A DNA stretch of 64,000 nucleotides from Gimesia fumaroli (GCF_007754425.1 NZ_CP037452.1:2058664-2122663); one strand, 5' to 3'; shown: positions 8,897 to 18,129, numbered from the stretch's first letter. The notes: generated by a model from the letters alone, not told the origin. Translations and numbers: made by a program.

Positions 8897-9949
8897 ATGG
8901 ATACGAATCATTTCACATTAGGAGAAGGACAAACGCCTCTCTTGCGTTCTCGTTCTTTGGGGCCAGGCGCGGGGCTCGATCATTTGTATTTCAAACTGGA
9001 AACAATCAATCCCACGGGGTCCTACAAAGATCGTTTTGCTGCTGCCGCGATTACCGATATGCAGTCGCAGGGCAAAACACGAGTGGTGACTTCGTCCAGC
9101 GGGAATGCCGGTTCCGCGCTGGCGGCTTACAGTGCCGCCGCCGGAATGGAGTGTCAGGTGGCTGTGTTTATTGGCGCACCAGAAAATAAGTTGAAACAGA
9201 TGCTGGCCTACGGTGCTCAAATCTGGAAGATTCAGGATTTTGGAGCCGACCCGGAAATTACCCGAGAGGCCTTTGAGTATCTCAGGCACGTTGGTTCGGC
9301 TGCGGATGCGCAGCTTCAGATCAGCAGTTATCAATATAGTCCCGTCAGTATGATGGGAGTGGAAGCCATTGGTTCAGAACTGGTAAGTCAATCGGAGTCG
9401 ATATCACGGTCGATTGATCATGTCTTCTGTTGCGCCGGGGGCGGGGGGCTGCTGCTGGCGCTGGTACACGGGTTCGAAACAGCGTTGCGACAGAAAAAAA
9501 TCGAGTGCCTGCCTGCCATGCACTGTGTTCAGCCGGCGGGTAACAATACGATCGCCGGTCCGTTACGCGAGGGAGCGGATCAGGCGCAGCCCTGTCACAG
9601 TACAACGGCAATCGGTGGACTGCAGGTGGCGAGTGTGCTTGACGGAAACGAAGTGATAGCCGCCTGCCGGCAGTCGGGGGGCACTGGTTATCTCGTCGAC
9701 GATGAAACCGTTTTTGAGGTGCAGTCCCAACTGGCGCGTCAGGAAGGCATCTTCTGCGAGCCGGCGGCTGCGGTTTCCCTGACAGGCGTTTTGCAGGCGG
9801 CCAAAGCAGGCAAAATTCAGCGCGAGGAGACAGTGGTCTGTGTCGTAACAGGGACCGGGTTTAAAGACCAGGCTGCCCTCGATCGTATGTTGGCTTCTTC
9901 AGTCTGTCCGGTCGTCACACTGCCTGAATTTATTGATCTGACTACTTAA
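8897..9949 (+). CDS. PLP-dependent fold-type II enzyme, threonine-synthase-like
   Basis: 350 residues from the ATG at 8897; an upstream ATG at 8864 adds 11 residues. The start LGEGQTPLLRSRSLG and the PLP-lysine motif NPTGSYKDRF (Lys44) are typical of threonine synthase and related beta-family enzymes. A phosphate-binding loop SSSGNAGSALAAY and a glycine-rich CAGGGGLL follow. The final part has FCEPAAAVSLTGVLQAA and VTGTGFKD, also threonine-synthase-like. It is followed after 31 bases by a DHDPS-family gene and is divergent from an FCD-GntR regulator. That context suggests catabolism of an amino acid or hydroxy acid (a dehydratase, lyase or ammonia-lyase) rather than threonine biosynthesis. 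The exact reaction is unknown. Confidence 0.87.
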   Translation: MDTNHFTLGEGQTPLLRSRSLGPGAGLDHLYFKLETINPTGSYKDRFAAAAITDMQSQGKTRVVTSSSGNAGSALAAYSAAAGMECQVAVFIGAPENKLKQMLAYGAQIWKIQDFGADPEITREAFEYLRHVGSAADAQLQISSYQYSPVSMMGVEAIGSELVSQSESISRSIDHVFCCAGGGGLLLALVHGFETALRQKKIECLPAMHCVQPAGNNTIAGPLREGADQAQPCHSTTAIGGLQVASVLDGNEVIAACRQSGGTGYLVDDETVFEVQSQLARQEGIFCEPAAAVSLTGVLQAAKAGKIQREETVVCVVTGTGFKDQAALDRMLASSVCPVVTLPEFIDLTT

Positions 9950-9980
9950 ATTCCCATTCAAAAGAAAGTCGATTTCTATC

Positions 9981-10892
9981 ATGAGTTCAATCAAGATGAT
10001 TACTGCACTGGGAACACCATTGACGCCTGAGGAAGAATTGCACATTCCGGGACTGGAAGCGCATATTCATGATCAACTGGCTCATGGCATCAATGGATTC
10101 TTAGTCGCCGGGACAATGGGGTTGATGCAGTTGCTCACGGAATCGACGTATCGGCAACTGGTCGAACAGAGTGTGCAGTTTAATGCAGGTAAAGCGGAGA
10201 TACTGGTGGGGGTCGGCGATACGAGTTTCGTGCGGACCCGCGATCGCATTCGCATAGTCGAACAATTTGACATTGATGGTGTAGTTGCATTGGCTCCCTT
10301 TTTCATCAAATACAGTCAGGAAGATCTAGTCGATTATTATCTGTCCCTGGCCGAGTTGAGTTCCAAACCCCTGTACCTGTACGACCTGCCTCAGACAACG
10401 GGGACGAAGCTGGAAGTGGAAACCGTGCTCAAGCTGGCAGAGCATCCGAACATTCACGGAATTAAATGCTCGGATCATTTTGTCACGATTCGGCCCGTGC
10501 TGGATACGATTGGTGATGAGTTTCGCGTCATTGTGGCACAACCTAATTTAATGGATGTGCTGCTGCGATCCGGAGTCCGCGAACATCTGGATGGAATTTA
10601 TGGCCTGGTACCGGAGTGGATTGAAAAGATGGTCGCGGCCACGGAATCTGAGGACTGGAATGAGTTGGCGTTGATTCAGCAGGATCTGTCGGAATTGCTG
10701 CGTCTTCTGGTTACTTCTTCCGCACCGCTGTTTTCAACGGTCACGACGATTTTAAACATGCGGGGGATTCCCGGAAACTTCGCGCCCCGTCCCATGCGTC
10801 CTTTGACTGCAGCTGAGCAGACGCAGCTTGCCGAACATCCGCTTATTCAGAAGATCTTTACCGGAAAAACTGTTTCGTCTGTCGAAGCTTAA
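9981..10892 (+). CDS. DapA/N-acetylneuraminate-lyase family aldolase
   Basis: 303 residues with the class I aldolase barrel of the dihydrodipicolinate-synthase family. The Schiff-base lysine is in HGIKCSDHF and the family tyrosine in LYLYDLPQTTG. The usual GTTGE loop reads GTMGLMQLLT, so the substrate-binding loop differs from true DapA. The first residues MITALGTPLTPEEE match the family's opening strand. It is co-oriented with the PLP-enzyme gene (31-base gap), so both act in one pathway, probably cleaving or dehydrating a keto acid formed by the first enzyme. It ends 29 bases before the oppositely oriented ceramidase-like gene. Confidence 0.88.
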   Translation: MSSIKMITALGTPLTPEEELHIPGLEAHIHDQLAHGINGFLVAGTMGLMQLLTESTYRQLVEQSVQFNAGKAEILVGVGDTSFVRTRDRIRIVEQFDIDGVVALAPFFIKYSQEDLVDYYLSLAELSSKPLYLYDLPQTTGTKLEVETVLKLAEHPNIHGIKCSDHFVTIRPVLDTIGDEFRVIVAQPNLMDVLLRSGVREHLDGIYGLVPEWIEKMVAATESEDWNELALIQQDLSELLRLLVTSSAPLFSTVTTILNMRGIPGNFAPRPMRPLTAAEQTQLAEHPLIQKIFTGKTVSSVEA

Positions 10893-10921
10893 ACAAGAAT
10901 GCTGTAATCGAGTGGGTGGTT

Positions 10922-12343
10922 TTAATCTGTTTTCGGATCAACCTGTTTGACCAGTTTATGAACGGCAGCGGAGATCAGGTCTTCCGTATCAGGTCCCCAG
11001 CGATAGGCGGGGCGTCCGTATTCATACAGATTTGAGCCACCTTCGTAGCCTCCTTCCAGCCAGACGCGTTTTGACGGGATGTAGGAGATCATATCGTCCG
11101 CATAGCCGCAGACCCAAGTGCCCGGTCCGAATTCCCGTTTGAAGCGGAGCGAGTAATCGACCACGGTTTCCGCGCCCATCCCGATCATCAGCATCTCCGT
11201 GCCAAGCTTCCAGGCATGGATCGGATAAGGATAAGCGGCGGGAAAGGTTTCGCCTTGATCCAGTTTTTTCAGTAAGCGAGCCGCCCAGCGTTTTTTGATG
11301 GCACTGCCGCTTTGGGTGTCTGCTTCCAGGTCAGCGCGAGTGACGACTTTGAGGTAAGGCAGCTCGACATATTCAAATGCCGTTTTCAATCCGGGAGAGA
11401 TCGGTTCGAGTGGTTTCTTCAGAACTTCTTCGACGGCGACCGCCAGCATGTGTCCATATTTTTCACAGAGTTCGACTTTTCTGCGCGGGAGCGGATTCTG
11501 ATCACCGCCGCAGGTGTTGACAAACATGGCAGTGACACCGGGATGATTCTTTTCGAGTTCCAACTGTGCAAAGCCGGGGTAATCGCCGCAGACTTTCGTG
11601 AAGCTGAGGGTGGTTGGATGGCAGGCATATCCAAACAGGACGGCGTCCAGTTTGCCGTCAGGACGTGTGACAGTCATGACGGGGACTGCATGATCTACGG
11701 GGCCGACCAGTGCTTTTCCTGATTTCAACAGATTGGGGATATCCGCTTCCCGGTTATTTCGACGATTGACGGCGAACGTGGTATGTCCGGTTCCCATCTG
11801 CAGACGGGCCGGTGACAGGTTTGCAAGAGACTGTCCAATCATCTCCACGGTTTTGACAACCATGCGGTCGGTATAGTCTGCTACAAGCTGGTCCTGCTCG
11901 GGAGTCGTAGGGTAGTAGTCGTAGAGATCATCGCCCAGCCGGGGACCACAGTGGTTGTGCGAGAAGGTAAACATGATCTGTTTGCGCTCAAGCCCATATT
12001 TGTTTTTGATCTGCGCGAAGACCCGGTCGCTCATACTTTTCGGAACGCCTTGAAAATCGCTGGTAATCAGTACGGCCCGATTTCCGTTGTTGTCCTCCAG
12101 TGCGAGCGCTTTCATCCAGATGTCGTGCAGCTTGGCGTCGGGAGCGCGTTTCGACCCGTAACCGGCAAGCCAGACTCCGGTCTTCGGAGTGATCACCACT
12201 TTAGCAAGCCCCGCTTTCCAGGTCTTAGCGGCTTCGGCTGTTGAATTTGTCCATCCACAAAGGCAGATCACAAGCAGACTGAAAGCGGCTAAAAAACAAC
12301 GGGAAGAAGAAGGGAAGCCTTTAAGTTTTAAGACCCGATTCAT
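10922..12343 (-). CDS. Secreted neutral/alkaline ceramidase N-terminal domain protein
   Basis: 473 residues with a signal peptide (about residues 1-37, ending STAEAAK). The ceramidase-type N-terminal domain is recognisable: KVVITPKTGVWLAGYG at the start, FSHNHCGPRLGDDL and GYACHPTTLS at positions matching the zinc histidines of neutral ceramidases, and NTCGGDQNPLP. In characterised ceramidases the last block is GDVSPN with the catalytic serine; here the aligned residue is Asn. So a hydrolase of this fold is likely, but ceramide hydrolysis by the known mechanism is doubtful. It stands alone, converging on the aldolase gene. Confidence 0.85.
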   Translation of the reverse strand: MNRVLKLKGFPSSSRCFLAAFSLLVICLCGWTNSTAEAAKTWKAGLAKVVITPKTGVWLAGYGSKRAPDAKLHDIWMKALALEDNNGNRAVLITSDFQGVPKSMSDRVFAQIKNKYGLERKQIMFTFSHNHCGPRLGDDLYDYYPTTPEQDQLVADYTDRMVVKTVEMIGQSLANLSPARLQMGTGHTTFAVNRRNNREADIPNLLKSGKALVGPVDHAVPVMTVTRPDGKLDAVLFGYACHPTTLSFTKVCGDYPGFAQLELEKNHPGVTAMFVNTCGGDQNPLPRRKVELCEKYGHMLAVAVEEVLKKPLEPISPGLKTAFEYVELPYLKVVTRADLEADTQSGSAIKKRWAARLLKKLDQGETFPAAYPYPIHAWKLGTEMLMIGMGAETVVDYSLRFKREFGPGTWVCGYADDMISYIPSKRVWLEGGYEGGSNLYEYGRPAYRWGPDTEDLISAAVHKLVKQVDPKTD

Positions 12344-12558
12344 CGTGGTGCGTTCCTTTTGGCTGAGCTGGATCGTATCGGTGAGTGCTATTTTCTAATG
12401 TAAGTTTACAAAAGGGGAATAGCAAGGATGATTCGATCTTTGGGGGCCTTTGAACCGGAATTCGATCAGCGTTCTGTGAACGAGGGACGAGAAGCGGAGC
12501 GGTTCATTTTCACCGACCGCTGGGAGGCGATAGTCAGAAATGATGGCAGAATCGCAGG

Positions 12559-14127
12559 CTAAACAGTCTGTTTGCAACTGTCGTTTTCGTTGTTTGAGTC
12601 CTGTCCCATCCGGGCCGCGACTTCCGGAATAAAAACATTGCGGTCGATGGGTTTGGATAAGTAGGCATCACAGCCTGCTTCCAGGCACCGTTGGTCATCG
12701 CCTTTCATGGCATGCGCGGTGAGTGCGACGATTTGTCCTGTGTATCCGAGTTCACGAAGTGTCTGTGTTGCCTCATATCCATCCATGACGGGCATTTGCA
12801 TATCCATCAAAATCAGATCGAATGGGTCTTCCGATTCCTTAGCGGCCAGCGCGAGTTTAATGCCTTCAACGCCATTTTTGGCAATGGTGACTTCAGCACC
12901 TGCTTTATTCAAAATAAATCGGATCAAACGTTGATTGTCTGGCCCATCTTCCACCAGCAGGATCCGACCTTTAATCGGACTATTGACAGAATATTCCAGT
13001 GGCGTTGCTCGGGGGGCCAATGAATCATCGATGGAAGTCAGCATGGGGGTGTCGGGGGGGATTGAGGCAGCAATGCTCAGCGTGAACTCACTGCCTTTGC
13101 CATATTCGCTTTTCAGGCTCACATTACCCCCGAGCAGTTCTGCAATCCGTTTAGTAATGGTTAATCCCAGCCCTGTTCCACCGTGCTTGCGTGAGGTTGA
13201 AGAGTCTGCCTGACCAAAGGGTTTAAAAATATGGTGCAGTTCAGTATCTGAAATACCGATGCCTGAATCAATGATGTGGTAACAGAGTAATTGACTCTGG
13301 GCATGATATTCGATTCTGATTCGAATCGTGCCATTGCTGGTGAATTTGATCGCGTTTCCAATAAGATTAACGAGTGCCTGTTTCAGACGCGTCGGATCAG
13401 TCTGAATCACAGCAGGTACTTCGCCTTGCAGTTCCAGGTGTAGCTTGTTCTGATTTGCTTTGGCACGATCCTCCAGCAGCGATTTAACATCAAGTAATGA
13501 ACGGACTGGATTGAGATTTCGTTTTTCCAGGTTGAGTCTACCGGACTCAATTTTGGAAAGGTCCAGGATGTCGTTGATGATATCCAGTAAATAGTGACCG
13601 TTGCGCTGAATCGTCTGGGCCGCTTTGGACCGATCCGTTTCTGAAATCTCTTCATTCTGCAGAATCTCGCTGAAGCCCAGGATGGCTGTCATCGGCGTAC
13701 GAATTTCGTGGCTCATGTTTGCCAGGAAAATACTCTTGGCTTGCGTGGCAGCCTCTGCCGCGCTATGGGCTGTCTTCAGGTGCTCTCGGGTTTCCTCCAG
13801 TTCATTGATGATTTGTGCAGAGTTTACAAGTGCATTCGCCTGGGTATCAGAAACCTCCCGATTTTTTTGCCGGTTCTCGTCAAATGTACTGCGAAGACTG
13901 ACTAGAGTCTGTTTGATTTCAGCGATCGTTGTTTGCAGATCACTCATTGCCAGGGTGGCGTTGGAAATGGCTTCAATGGGCGGGAGCGATTCGTCTTCTC
14001 TCCGGTATGTTTCGATAATTTGCGCACTGACCTCAGAGAGCGCCTGATGTAATTTTAGGACCACTGACTGTTCAAGTCGTTCGGTCAGTTTCTCCAGCTT
14101 GATAAGCGCGTGATTTGATTTCGTCAT
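12559..14127 (-). CDS. Cytosolic hybrid histidine kinase with C-terminal receiver domain
   Basis: 522 residues with no signal peptide or membrane segment. Residues 1 to about 125 are helical and probably coiled coil, with no recognised sensor domain. HisKA follows with the phospho-His in SHEIRTPMTAILGFSE (about residue 141). The HATPase block has LVNLIGNAIKFT (N box), IIDSGIGISD (G1) and GGTGLGLTI (G2). A receiver domain ends the protein: ILLVEDGPDNQ, the phospho-Asp in LILMDMQMPVMDGYE, LTAHAMK and LSKPIDR. No partner regulator or phosphotransfer gene is adjacent. The signal presumably comes through another protein docking on the N-terminal helices. Confidence 0.93.
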   Translation of the reverse strand: MTKSNHALIKLEKLTERLEQSVVLKLHQALSEVSAQIIETYRREDESLPPIEAISNATLAMSDLQTTIAEIKQTLVSLRSTFDENRQKNREVSDTQANALVNSAQIINELEETREHLKTAHSAAEAATQAKSIFLANMSHEIRTPMTAILGFSEILQNEEISETDRSKAAQTIQRNGHYLLDIINDILDLSKIESGRLNLEKRNLNPVRSLLDVKSLLEDRAKANQNKLHLELQGEVPAVIQTDPTRLKQALVNLIGNAIKFTSNGTIRIRIEYHAQSQLLCYHIIDSGIGISDTELHHIFKPFGQADSSTSRKHGGTGLGLTITKRIAELLGGNVSLKSEYGKGSEFTLSIAASIPPDTPMLTSIDDSLAPRATPLEYSVNSPIKGRILLVEDGPDNQRLIRFILNKAGAEVTIAKNGVEGIKLALAAKESEDPFDLILMDMQMPVMDGYEATQTLRELGYTGQIVALTAHAMKGDDQRCLEAGCDAYLSKPIDRNVFIPEVAARMGQDSNNENDSCKQTV

Positions 14128-14768
14128 ACTGACGATGCTCCTGCATCTTTGTTGTGTATCATAGATACGATCTATTTAGGGGAATTCCGAATTGAATTTG
14201 AATGAGCGTTTTAGTCGCCTTTGATTTCACTGAGCTGTGATCTAAATCGATTTGGAGAATTGAGAATAGACTCATAAAATGCAGGCTGTTGGAAGGTGCA
14301 TTATTGTGTCTATAACTTCACCTCATGGATTGCGAATTTGTGCTTGGAAATTTGATCTATTTTGTCGGTTTTCTTTGAGGTGAGAATGAGGTTGAGAATC
14401 TCGTTTGTTTTGAAAGATGCTTTGTAAAAACAGTGTCGAAATGATATCAGAGACAGATTTCATTCTTTGCTTAGAGGGGATGAAATTCAGGTTGTGAAGG
14501 TTGTAAAAAGAAAGTGTTATTGTGCCTGAATCAGATCTTTAGCATAGCGTTAACTTTTCTGGAAAGAGATAAAAACCTCCATTTAATGAATTTCGAACAC
14601 ACCTTTATCCTGTGGTAGTATAGAGTTATCTGGATTGGATGTTTTCTGGAAGGATGGGGTCAGTTTGGAGGGATTTTTCTATTAGAGAGACGCGGTAAAT
14701 TACTTCAATCTTAAAAGTTCAAGTTCGAATTGGGAGTGCAAGTTTGGAGAAGAGGTTTTACTCTGCTA

Positions 14769-14984
14769 ATGAAACAATTTTCAAATAATGCAAGTGATGC
14801 TCTTGAACTCACTCATCACTCTCAAGTCACGCTTCGAAATGATTGCATCAAATTTGCCAACAGGCTTTTTGAATTTATCTGTAACCAGTCTGCTCAAATG
14901 AATCACGAGAGGTTCCCAGACCCATTCCGCGCATTGGATCAAATTCAGAGTGAAGGCCTCTTGTTACTTTCCGGTGGCAAATAA
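14769..14984 (+). CDS. Small hypothetical protein (doubtful)
   Basis: 71 residues from the ATG at 14769 (MKQFSNNASDALELTHHS to LLLLSGGK). The composition is protein-like and mixed, with helical character (LRNDCIKFANRLFEFIC), but no family is recognised and no clear ribosome binding site precedes the start. Its 3' end overlaps a small minus-strand ORF. It could be a lineage-specific small gene or chance. Confidence 0.3.
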   Translation: MKQFSNNASDALELTHHSQVTLRNDCIKFANRLFEFICNQSAQMNHERFPDPFRALDQIQSEGLLLLSGGK

Positions 14985-15155
14985 GAATGCGACCAGCTGT
15001 TGTCCCGTGAATTGCGATTTACGATTTGCGTCCTGCCTCATTCCAAACTGCAAGTGCAAATAAAGTTCTTCGACTTGGTTGTATAGTTGTGCGTGCAGTT
15101 TTTTGTACACTTTTAAGAGGTGAAGTGTTTTTTTGTTTCTGGTTTTGTTGATCAT
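14964..15155 (-). CDS. Small basic hypothetical protein (doubtful)
   Basis: 63 residues from the ATG at 15155 (MINKTRNKKTLHLLKVYKK); a GAGGG lies about 12 bases upstream, and an ATG at 15185 adds 10 residues without a site. It is basic and predicted helical (HAQLYNQVEELYLHLQF). No family is recognised. It overlaps the 3' end of the small plus-strand ORF, so at most one of the two is likely to be real. Confidence 0.28.
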   Translation of the reverse strand: MINKTRNKKTLHLLKVYKKLHAQLYNQVEELYLHLQFGMRQDANRKSQFTGQQLVAFLFATGK

Positions 15156-15448
15156 TCTTCGGTTACTACCCTCATAAAGTGTCATTTTTTCGAAGTAACA
15201 GATGAAAAAAATATTCTAACTTATTGTCAGTCTTCAGAAATAACCTAAAATTTACAGAACATTAACGTAATAGAAGTGTTTCTTATCTTGCCAGCAACGT
15301 GATAGTGACGGTTTTCCTTCTCCACGGCTGTTATCAATTCTCAGGGCCCGATGTTCATTTTAAGAAACCAATGATCTGATTTGTCATACACTGTCAAAGT
15401 TTTTTGGGGCCACTTTTCGTCATTTACTTTTTATCAGGAAATCTATTT

Positions 15449-16426
15449 ATGCGATCGAAGAACGTACACAAAAAAAGAGGCTTTACGCTGATCGAGTTGC
15501 TGGTGGTGATTGCCATCATTGCGATTCTGATTGCATTATTACTGCCGGCCGTGCAACAAGCGAGAGAAGCTGCCCGACGCAGTACGTGTAAAAACAGCCT
15601 GAAGCAGATGGGGATTGCCTTGCATAACTATCACGATACGCACCGCACGTTTCCCCCGGGAGCTGTCTTCTATGGAACTACTTCTGCCCCCGCAGATGGC
15701 CGTCATGTAAACTGGGGAACAACCTGGGTTGTACAAATTCTGCCGTTCATGGATCAGGCGCCGTTGTATAACAATTACAACATGTCGTTACCCGCTCAAA
15801 GTGCAAATTCCAATACGGCGGATAGTGTTCTGCAGACCAAAATCCCGATGCTACGCTGTCCTTCTCAGCCTGGTGTGGATCGATTTTTATTAACACAGCC
15901 CGCTGGTGGTAATTTTTCAAAAATCACCTATGCTGGTTCTGTCGGTTCAGGTTCGACACTGGATATTGCTGACTTCAACGACAACTCTCGTCGTGGGATC
16001 TTCAGCGCGATCGCTCAGAACGGTGCGAAAATTCGCGATATCACCGACGGGACGACCAACGTGATTATGGCCAGTGAAATCGTGACTGGTACCAATACCG
16101 GCGATGACAAGGGGGCCTGGGGCTGGTGCACCGGAGCATTGTTTAGTGGAACGAACGAAAATGGTGTGTTGACACCCAATACCAGTCAGGTAACAGACCG
16201 GACTCCCTATGCGTCCAATAACACTTCAGACAAGAACTATAATCGACGTAATAATCCGGATGATGTCAATGCAGGATCAGGTCAGGCAGCGCGCAGTTTC
16301 CACGTAGGTGGTGTGCATGCATTGCTGGGTGATGGCGCAGTCCGATTCATCTCGGAAAACGTTGATCAGACCACCTATCTGAATCTGCTCGCGATTGGTG
16401 ACGGAAACACCATTGGTGAATACTAA
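15449..16426 (+). CDS. DUF1559 protein with type IV pilin-like N-terminus (second copy)
   Basis: 325 residues from the ATG at 15449, with AGGAA nine bases upstream; the longer frame from 15404 adds 15 hydrophobic residues without family match. [16 protein letters not shown] and [13 protein letters not shown] form the prepilin signature. The body shows KQMGIALHNYHDTHRTFPPG, QILPFMDQA, IRDITDGTTNVIMASEI and, at the end, HVGGVHALLGDGAVRFISEN. A strong terminator (16461-16496) follows the stop codon, and a small lipoprotein gene follows that. The N-terminal coding DNA is nearly identical to those of the other two copies. Confidence 0.93.
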   Translation: MRSKNVHKKRGFTLIELLVVIAIIAILIALLLPAVQQAREAARRSTCKNSLKQMGIALHNYHDTHRTFPPGAVFYGTTSAPADGRHVNWGTTWVVQILPFMDQAPLYNNYNMSLPAQSANSNTADSVLQTKIPMLRCPSQPGVDRFLLTQPAGGNFSKITYAGSVGSGSTLDIADFNDNSRRGIFSAIAQNGAKIRDITDGTTNVIMASEIVTGTNTGDDKGAWGWCTGALFSGTNENGVLTPNTSQVTDRTPYASNNTSDKNYNRRNNPDDVNAGSGQAARSFHVGGVHALLGDGAVRFISENVDQTTYLNLLAIGDGNTIGEY

Positions 16427-16460
16427 GCCGGATCTGATCTTCGATCGTCAATGAGAGTTT

Positions 16461-16496
16461 GCAGCTCCAATCATTTCTATTGGAGCTGCTTTTTTT
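16461..16496 (+). terminator. Rho-independent terminator after DUF1559 gene
   Basis: GCAGCTCCAAT and ATTGGAGCTGC form a perfect 11-bp stem around a 7-base loop, followed by seven T. It lies 35 bases after the DUF1559 stop codon and before the lipoprotein start. Some transcripts may read through into the lipoprotein gene. Confidence 0.9.
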
Positions 16497-16521
16497 ACTT
16501 CAATCCAAAAGGCATAGAGAG

Positions 16522-16887
16522 ATGACTGGTCACTTAATGTTTGGGAAGAAACTGCTTTGCTGTTTTACTTTGGTCTTGCTGATGACCGTTTTGACTGCCT
16601 GCGGAGGACCTGCTGCAGCTCCGCAGGCTGAACATACGCGAAACGAGGTCGCGCAAAAATCAGTCGAAGAATTTGTGGCATCTGCGAAGAAAAATCCCAA
16701 GAATGCAGCCCAGAATCTCTCCGTGTTGATGGAGTCACTCGAAGCGTATGCCAGCGAGTATGAGGGGCCTTATATTCAATTAAGAGACACCGCCAAAGAA
16801 CTCCAGTCACTCTATCAGAGTTCGGCTGCGAAGGACAAAATTGAAGCGCAACTGGATGCACTCAAGCAGCAGGCGGAATCTTTATAA
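16522..16887 (+). CDS. Small lipoprotein of unknown function after second DUF1559 gene
   Basis: 121 residues from the ATG at 16522, preceded by an AGAGAG-type site; an internal ATG at 16537 is also possible. The frame is open back to 16459, but that part overlaps the terminator hairpin and cannot be the real start. The leader (MFGKKLLCCFTLVLLMTVLT) ends in the lipobox LTAC. The mature part is polar and helical (KSVEEFVASAKKNPKNA, LSVLMESLEAYASEYEG, IEAQLDALKQQAESL) and lacks the DVSG-type beta-sandwich of the other two DUF1559-associated lipoproteins. No family is recognised. It faces the EF-hand gene across a shared terminator. Confidence 0.8.
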   Translation: MTGHLMFGKKLLCCFTLVLLMTVLTACGGPAAAPQAEHTRNEVAQKSVEEFVASAKKNPKNAAQNLSVLMESLEAYASEYEGPYIQLRDTAKELQSLYQSSAAKDKIEAQLDALKQQAESL

Positions 16888-16917
16888 TCGAGAGACTATG
16901 CCGAATTAATATAGAAA

Positions 16918-16956
16918 AGTGATCGCATGAAACATCTCATGCGATCACTTTTTTTG
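16918..16956. terminator. Bidirectional Rho-independent terminator
   Basis: AGTGATCGCATGA and TCATGCGATCACT form a perfect 13-bp stem with a 6-base loop. A run of T follows on the plus strand and a run of A precedes it, so it can serve both convergent genes, the lipoprotein (stop 16887) and the EF-hand protein (stop 16974). Confidence 0.92.
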
Positions 16957-16973
16957 TCTCTGTATCTTCAGCT

Positions 16974-17942
16974 TCAATCTTCAACTGTGAGAGATTGAAT
17001 CGTGCCGTTCGTGTTGAGATTTTTACCGAACGAGAGTATGGCTGTGATACGCAGGTCAGGATAACCAGCAATCGTTACCGTGGGCGGAGTTAAGTATCCG
17101 GCACCTGGATTGAGAATCCTGATTTCAGTTACTTTGCCGTCTTTGATGATCGCCGTCGCGCTGGCAGGAGTGTGTTTCCAGAGATTCCCTCTCCCAGGCT
17201 GGTAGCGGTAATAATTCGAGACCTCATCCAGCCGTTCGTTGGTGATGCCGTGTTTACCCAATGCATCCAGCAGTACTTTTTTATTCGCACGGGCTCTGGC
17301 TTCGGTCGGATGCCCGTTCCGTGCCGGTTTCACATTGCTGAAGGCATCTCGAAAAACTTGTGCTTCGACACCCAATGCTGCAGCGATGAGGGCGACTGGT
17401 CGCCCGTGATCGCGGGGATCGGTTTCGTATCCGCCGTTGAACAGCACGGTGCCAGCAGGGGCATCTTGGGAAACGGGAGTTCGCTCGGGACCTTCGAATC
17501 GATCTTCACCAGGATATGGTGCGGGACGTGGCGGGCGACCGCGTTCCGGACGGCGGTGATGGTCGTCTCCTGGTCTCCGCCCCTGTTCGTGTCCTCGTTC
17601 ATGATCTGGTCGATGACCATGTCCGCGGTCGTGTTCTGGTCTGTGTCCTCGTTCGTGCTGTGGACCATGTCCTCGTTCGTCTTCCGGGCGAGGGGGGCGT
17701 GGCAGTTCCTCACGCGTCAATTTTCCGTCTTTGTCCCAATCCAGTTTTTTCAGAACGGCTTCCGACTGTTCGAGTTCCTGCGCGGAAATCTCGCCATCCT
17801 GATCGGTATCAAATAATCTCAGGATCGGATCGGGAGGCGGTGGACCCGGACGACCGCAATTCCGGTCACTACGCGACTTTTGAGACGAAATACCGGTGGT
17901 GACTAAACCAGCGATAGCAACGAACGCAATAAAAAACTTCAT
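16974..17942 (-). CDS. Secreted EF-hand protein with His/Arg/Gly-rich repeat
   Basis: 322 residues from the ATG at 17942 ([17 protein letters not shown], a signal peptide); the frame extends to 17987 but the extra residues are polar. Two EF-hand loops follow: [12 protein letters not shown] and [12 protein letters not shown], both with complete Ca ligands. A low-complexity stretch of about 60 residues repeats H-E/D-R-G-H units ([16 protein letters not shown]). The C-terminal half starts [17 protein letters not shown], contains [20 protein letters not shown], and ends with a beta-rich [16 protein letters not shown] segment. I do not recognise that part. A Ca-binding extracellular or periplasmic role is likely; the His-rich stretch could also bind metals. 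Confidence 0.82.
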   Translation of the reverse strand: MKFFIAFVAIAGLVTTGISSQKSRSDRNCGRPGPPPPDPILRLFDTDQDGEISAQELEQSEAVLKKLDWDKDGKLTREELPRPPRPEDERGHGPQHERGHRPEHDRGHGHRPDHERGHEQGRRPGDDHHRRPERGRPPRPAPYPGEDRFEGPERTPVSQDAPAGTVLFNGGYETDPRDHGRPVALIAAALGVEAQVFRDAFSNVKPARNGHPTEARARANKKVLLDALGKHGITNERLDEVSNYYRYQPGRGNLWKHTPASATAIIKDGKVTEIRILNPGAGYLTPPTVTIAGYPDLRITAILSFGKNLNTNGTIQSLTVED

Positions 17943-18129
17943 CAGGATGACTCTCCTATTGGGGAGAATAGGGACATGATTCATCACTGTTCCACCAATG
18001 CCGTTTGCCGCTATTGGTTGGAATAATGACCCGCTGCTGAAACTAACGGGGGCCGGGGGAGATCACTACCGGTTTTTTAAAGATAATTTCAGAGAATCTA
18101 GAATTGGAAGCCGATTGGAAAGGAATCAA

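Larger units (their letters stand above)
14128..15448. other. 1.3-kb gene-poor region with two doubtful small ORFs
   Basis: This AT-rich stretch separates the hybrid kinase from the second DUF1559 gene. I see no RNA gene and no known repeat in it. Two small ORFs at its centre (14769-14984 plus, 14964-15155 minus) overlap at their 3' ends and are listed with low confidence. The last 200 bases presumably hold the DUF1559 promoter. Confidence 0.5.
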
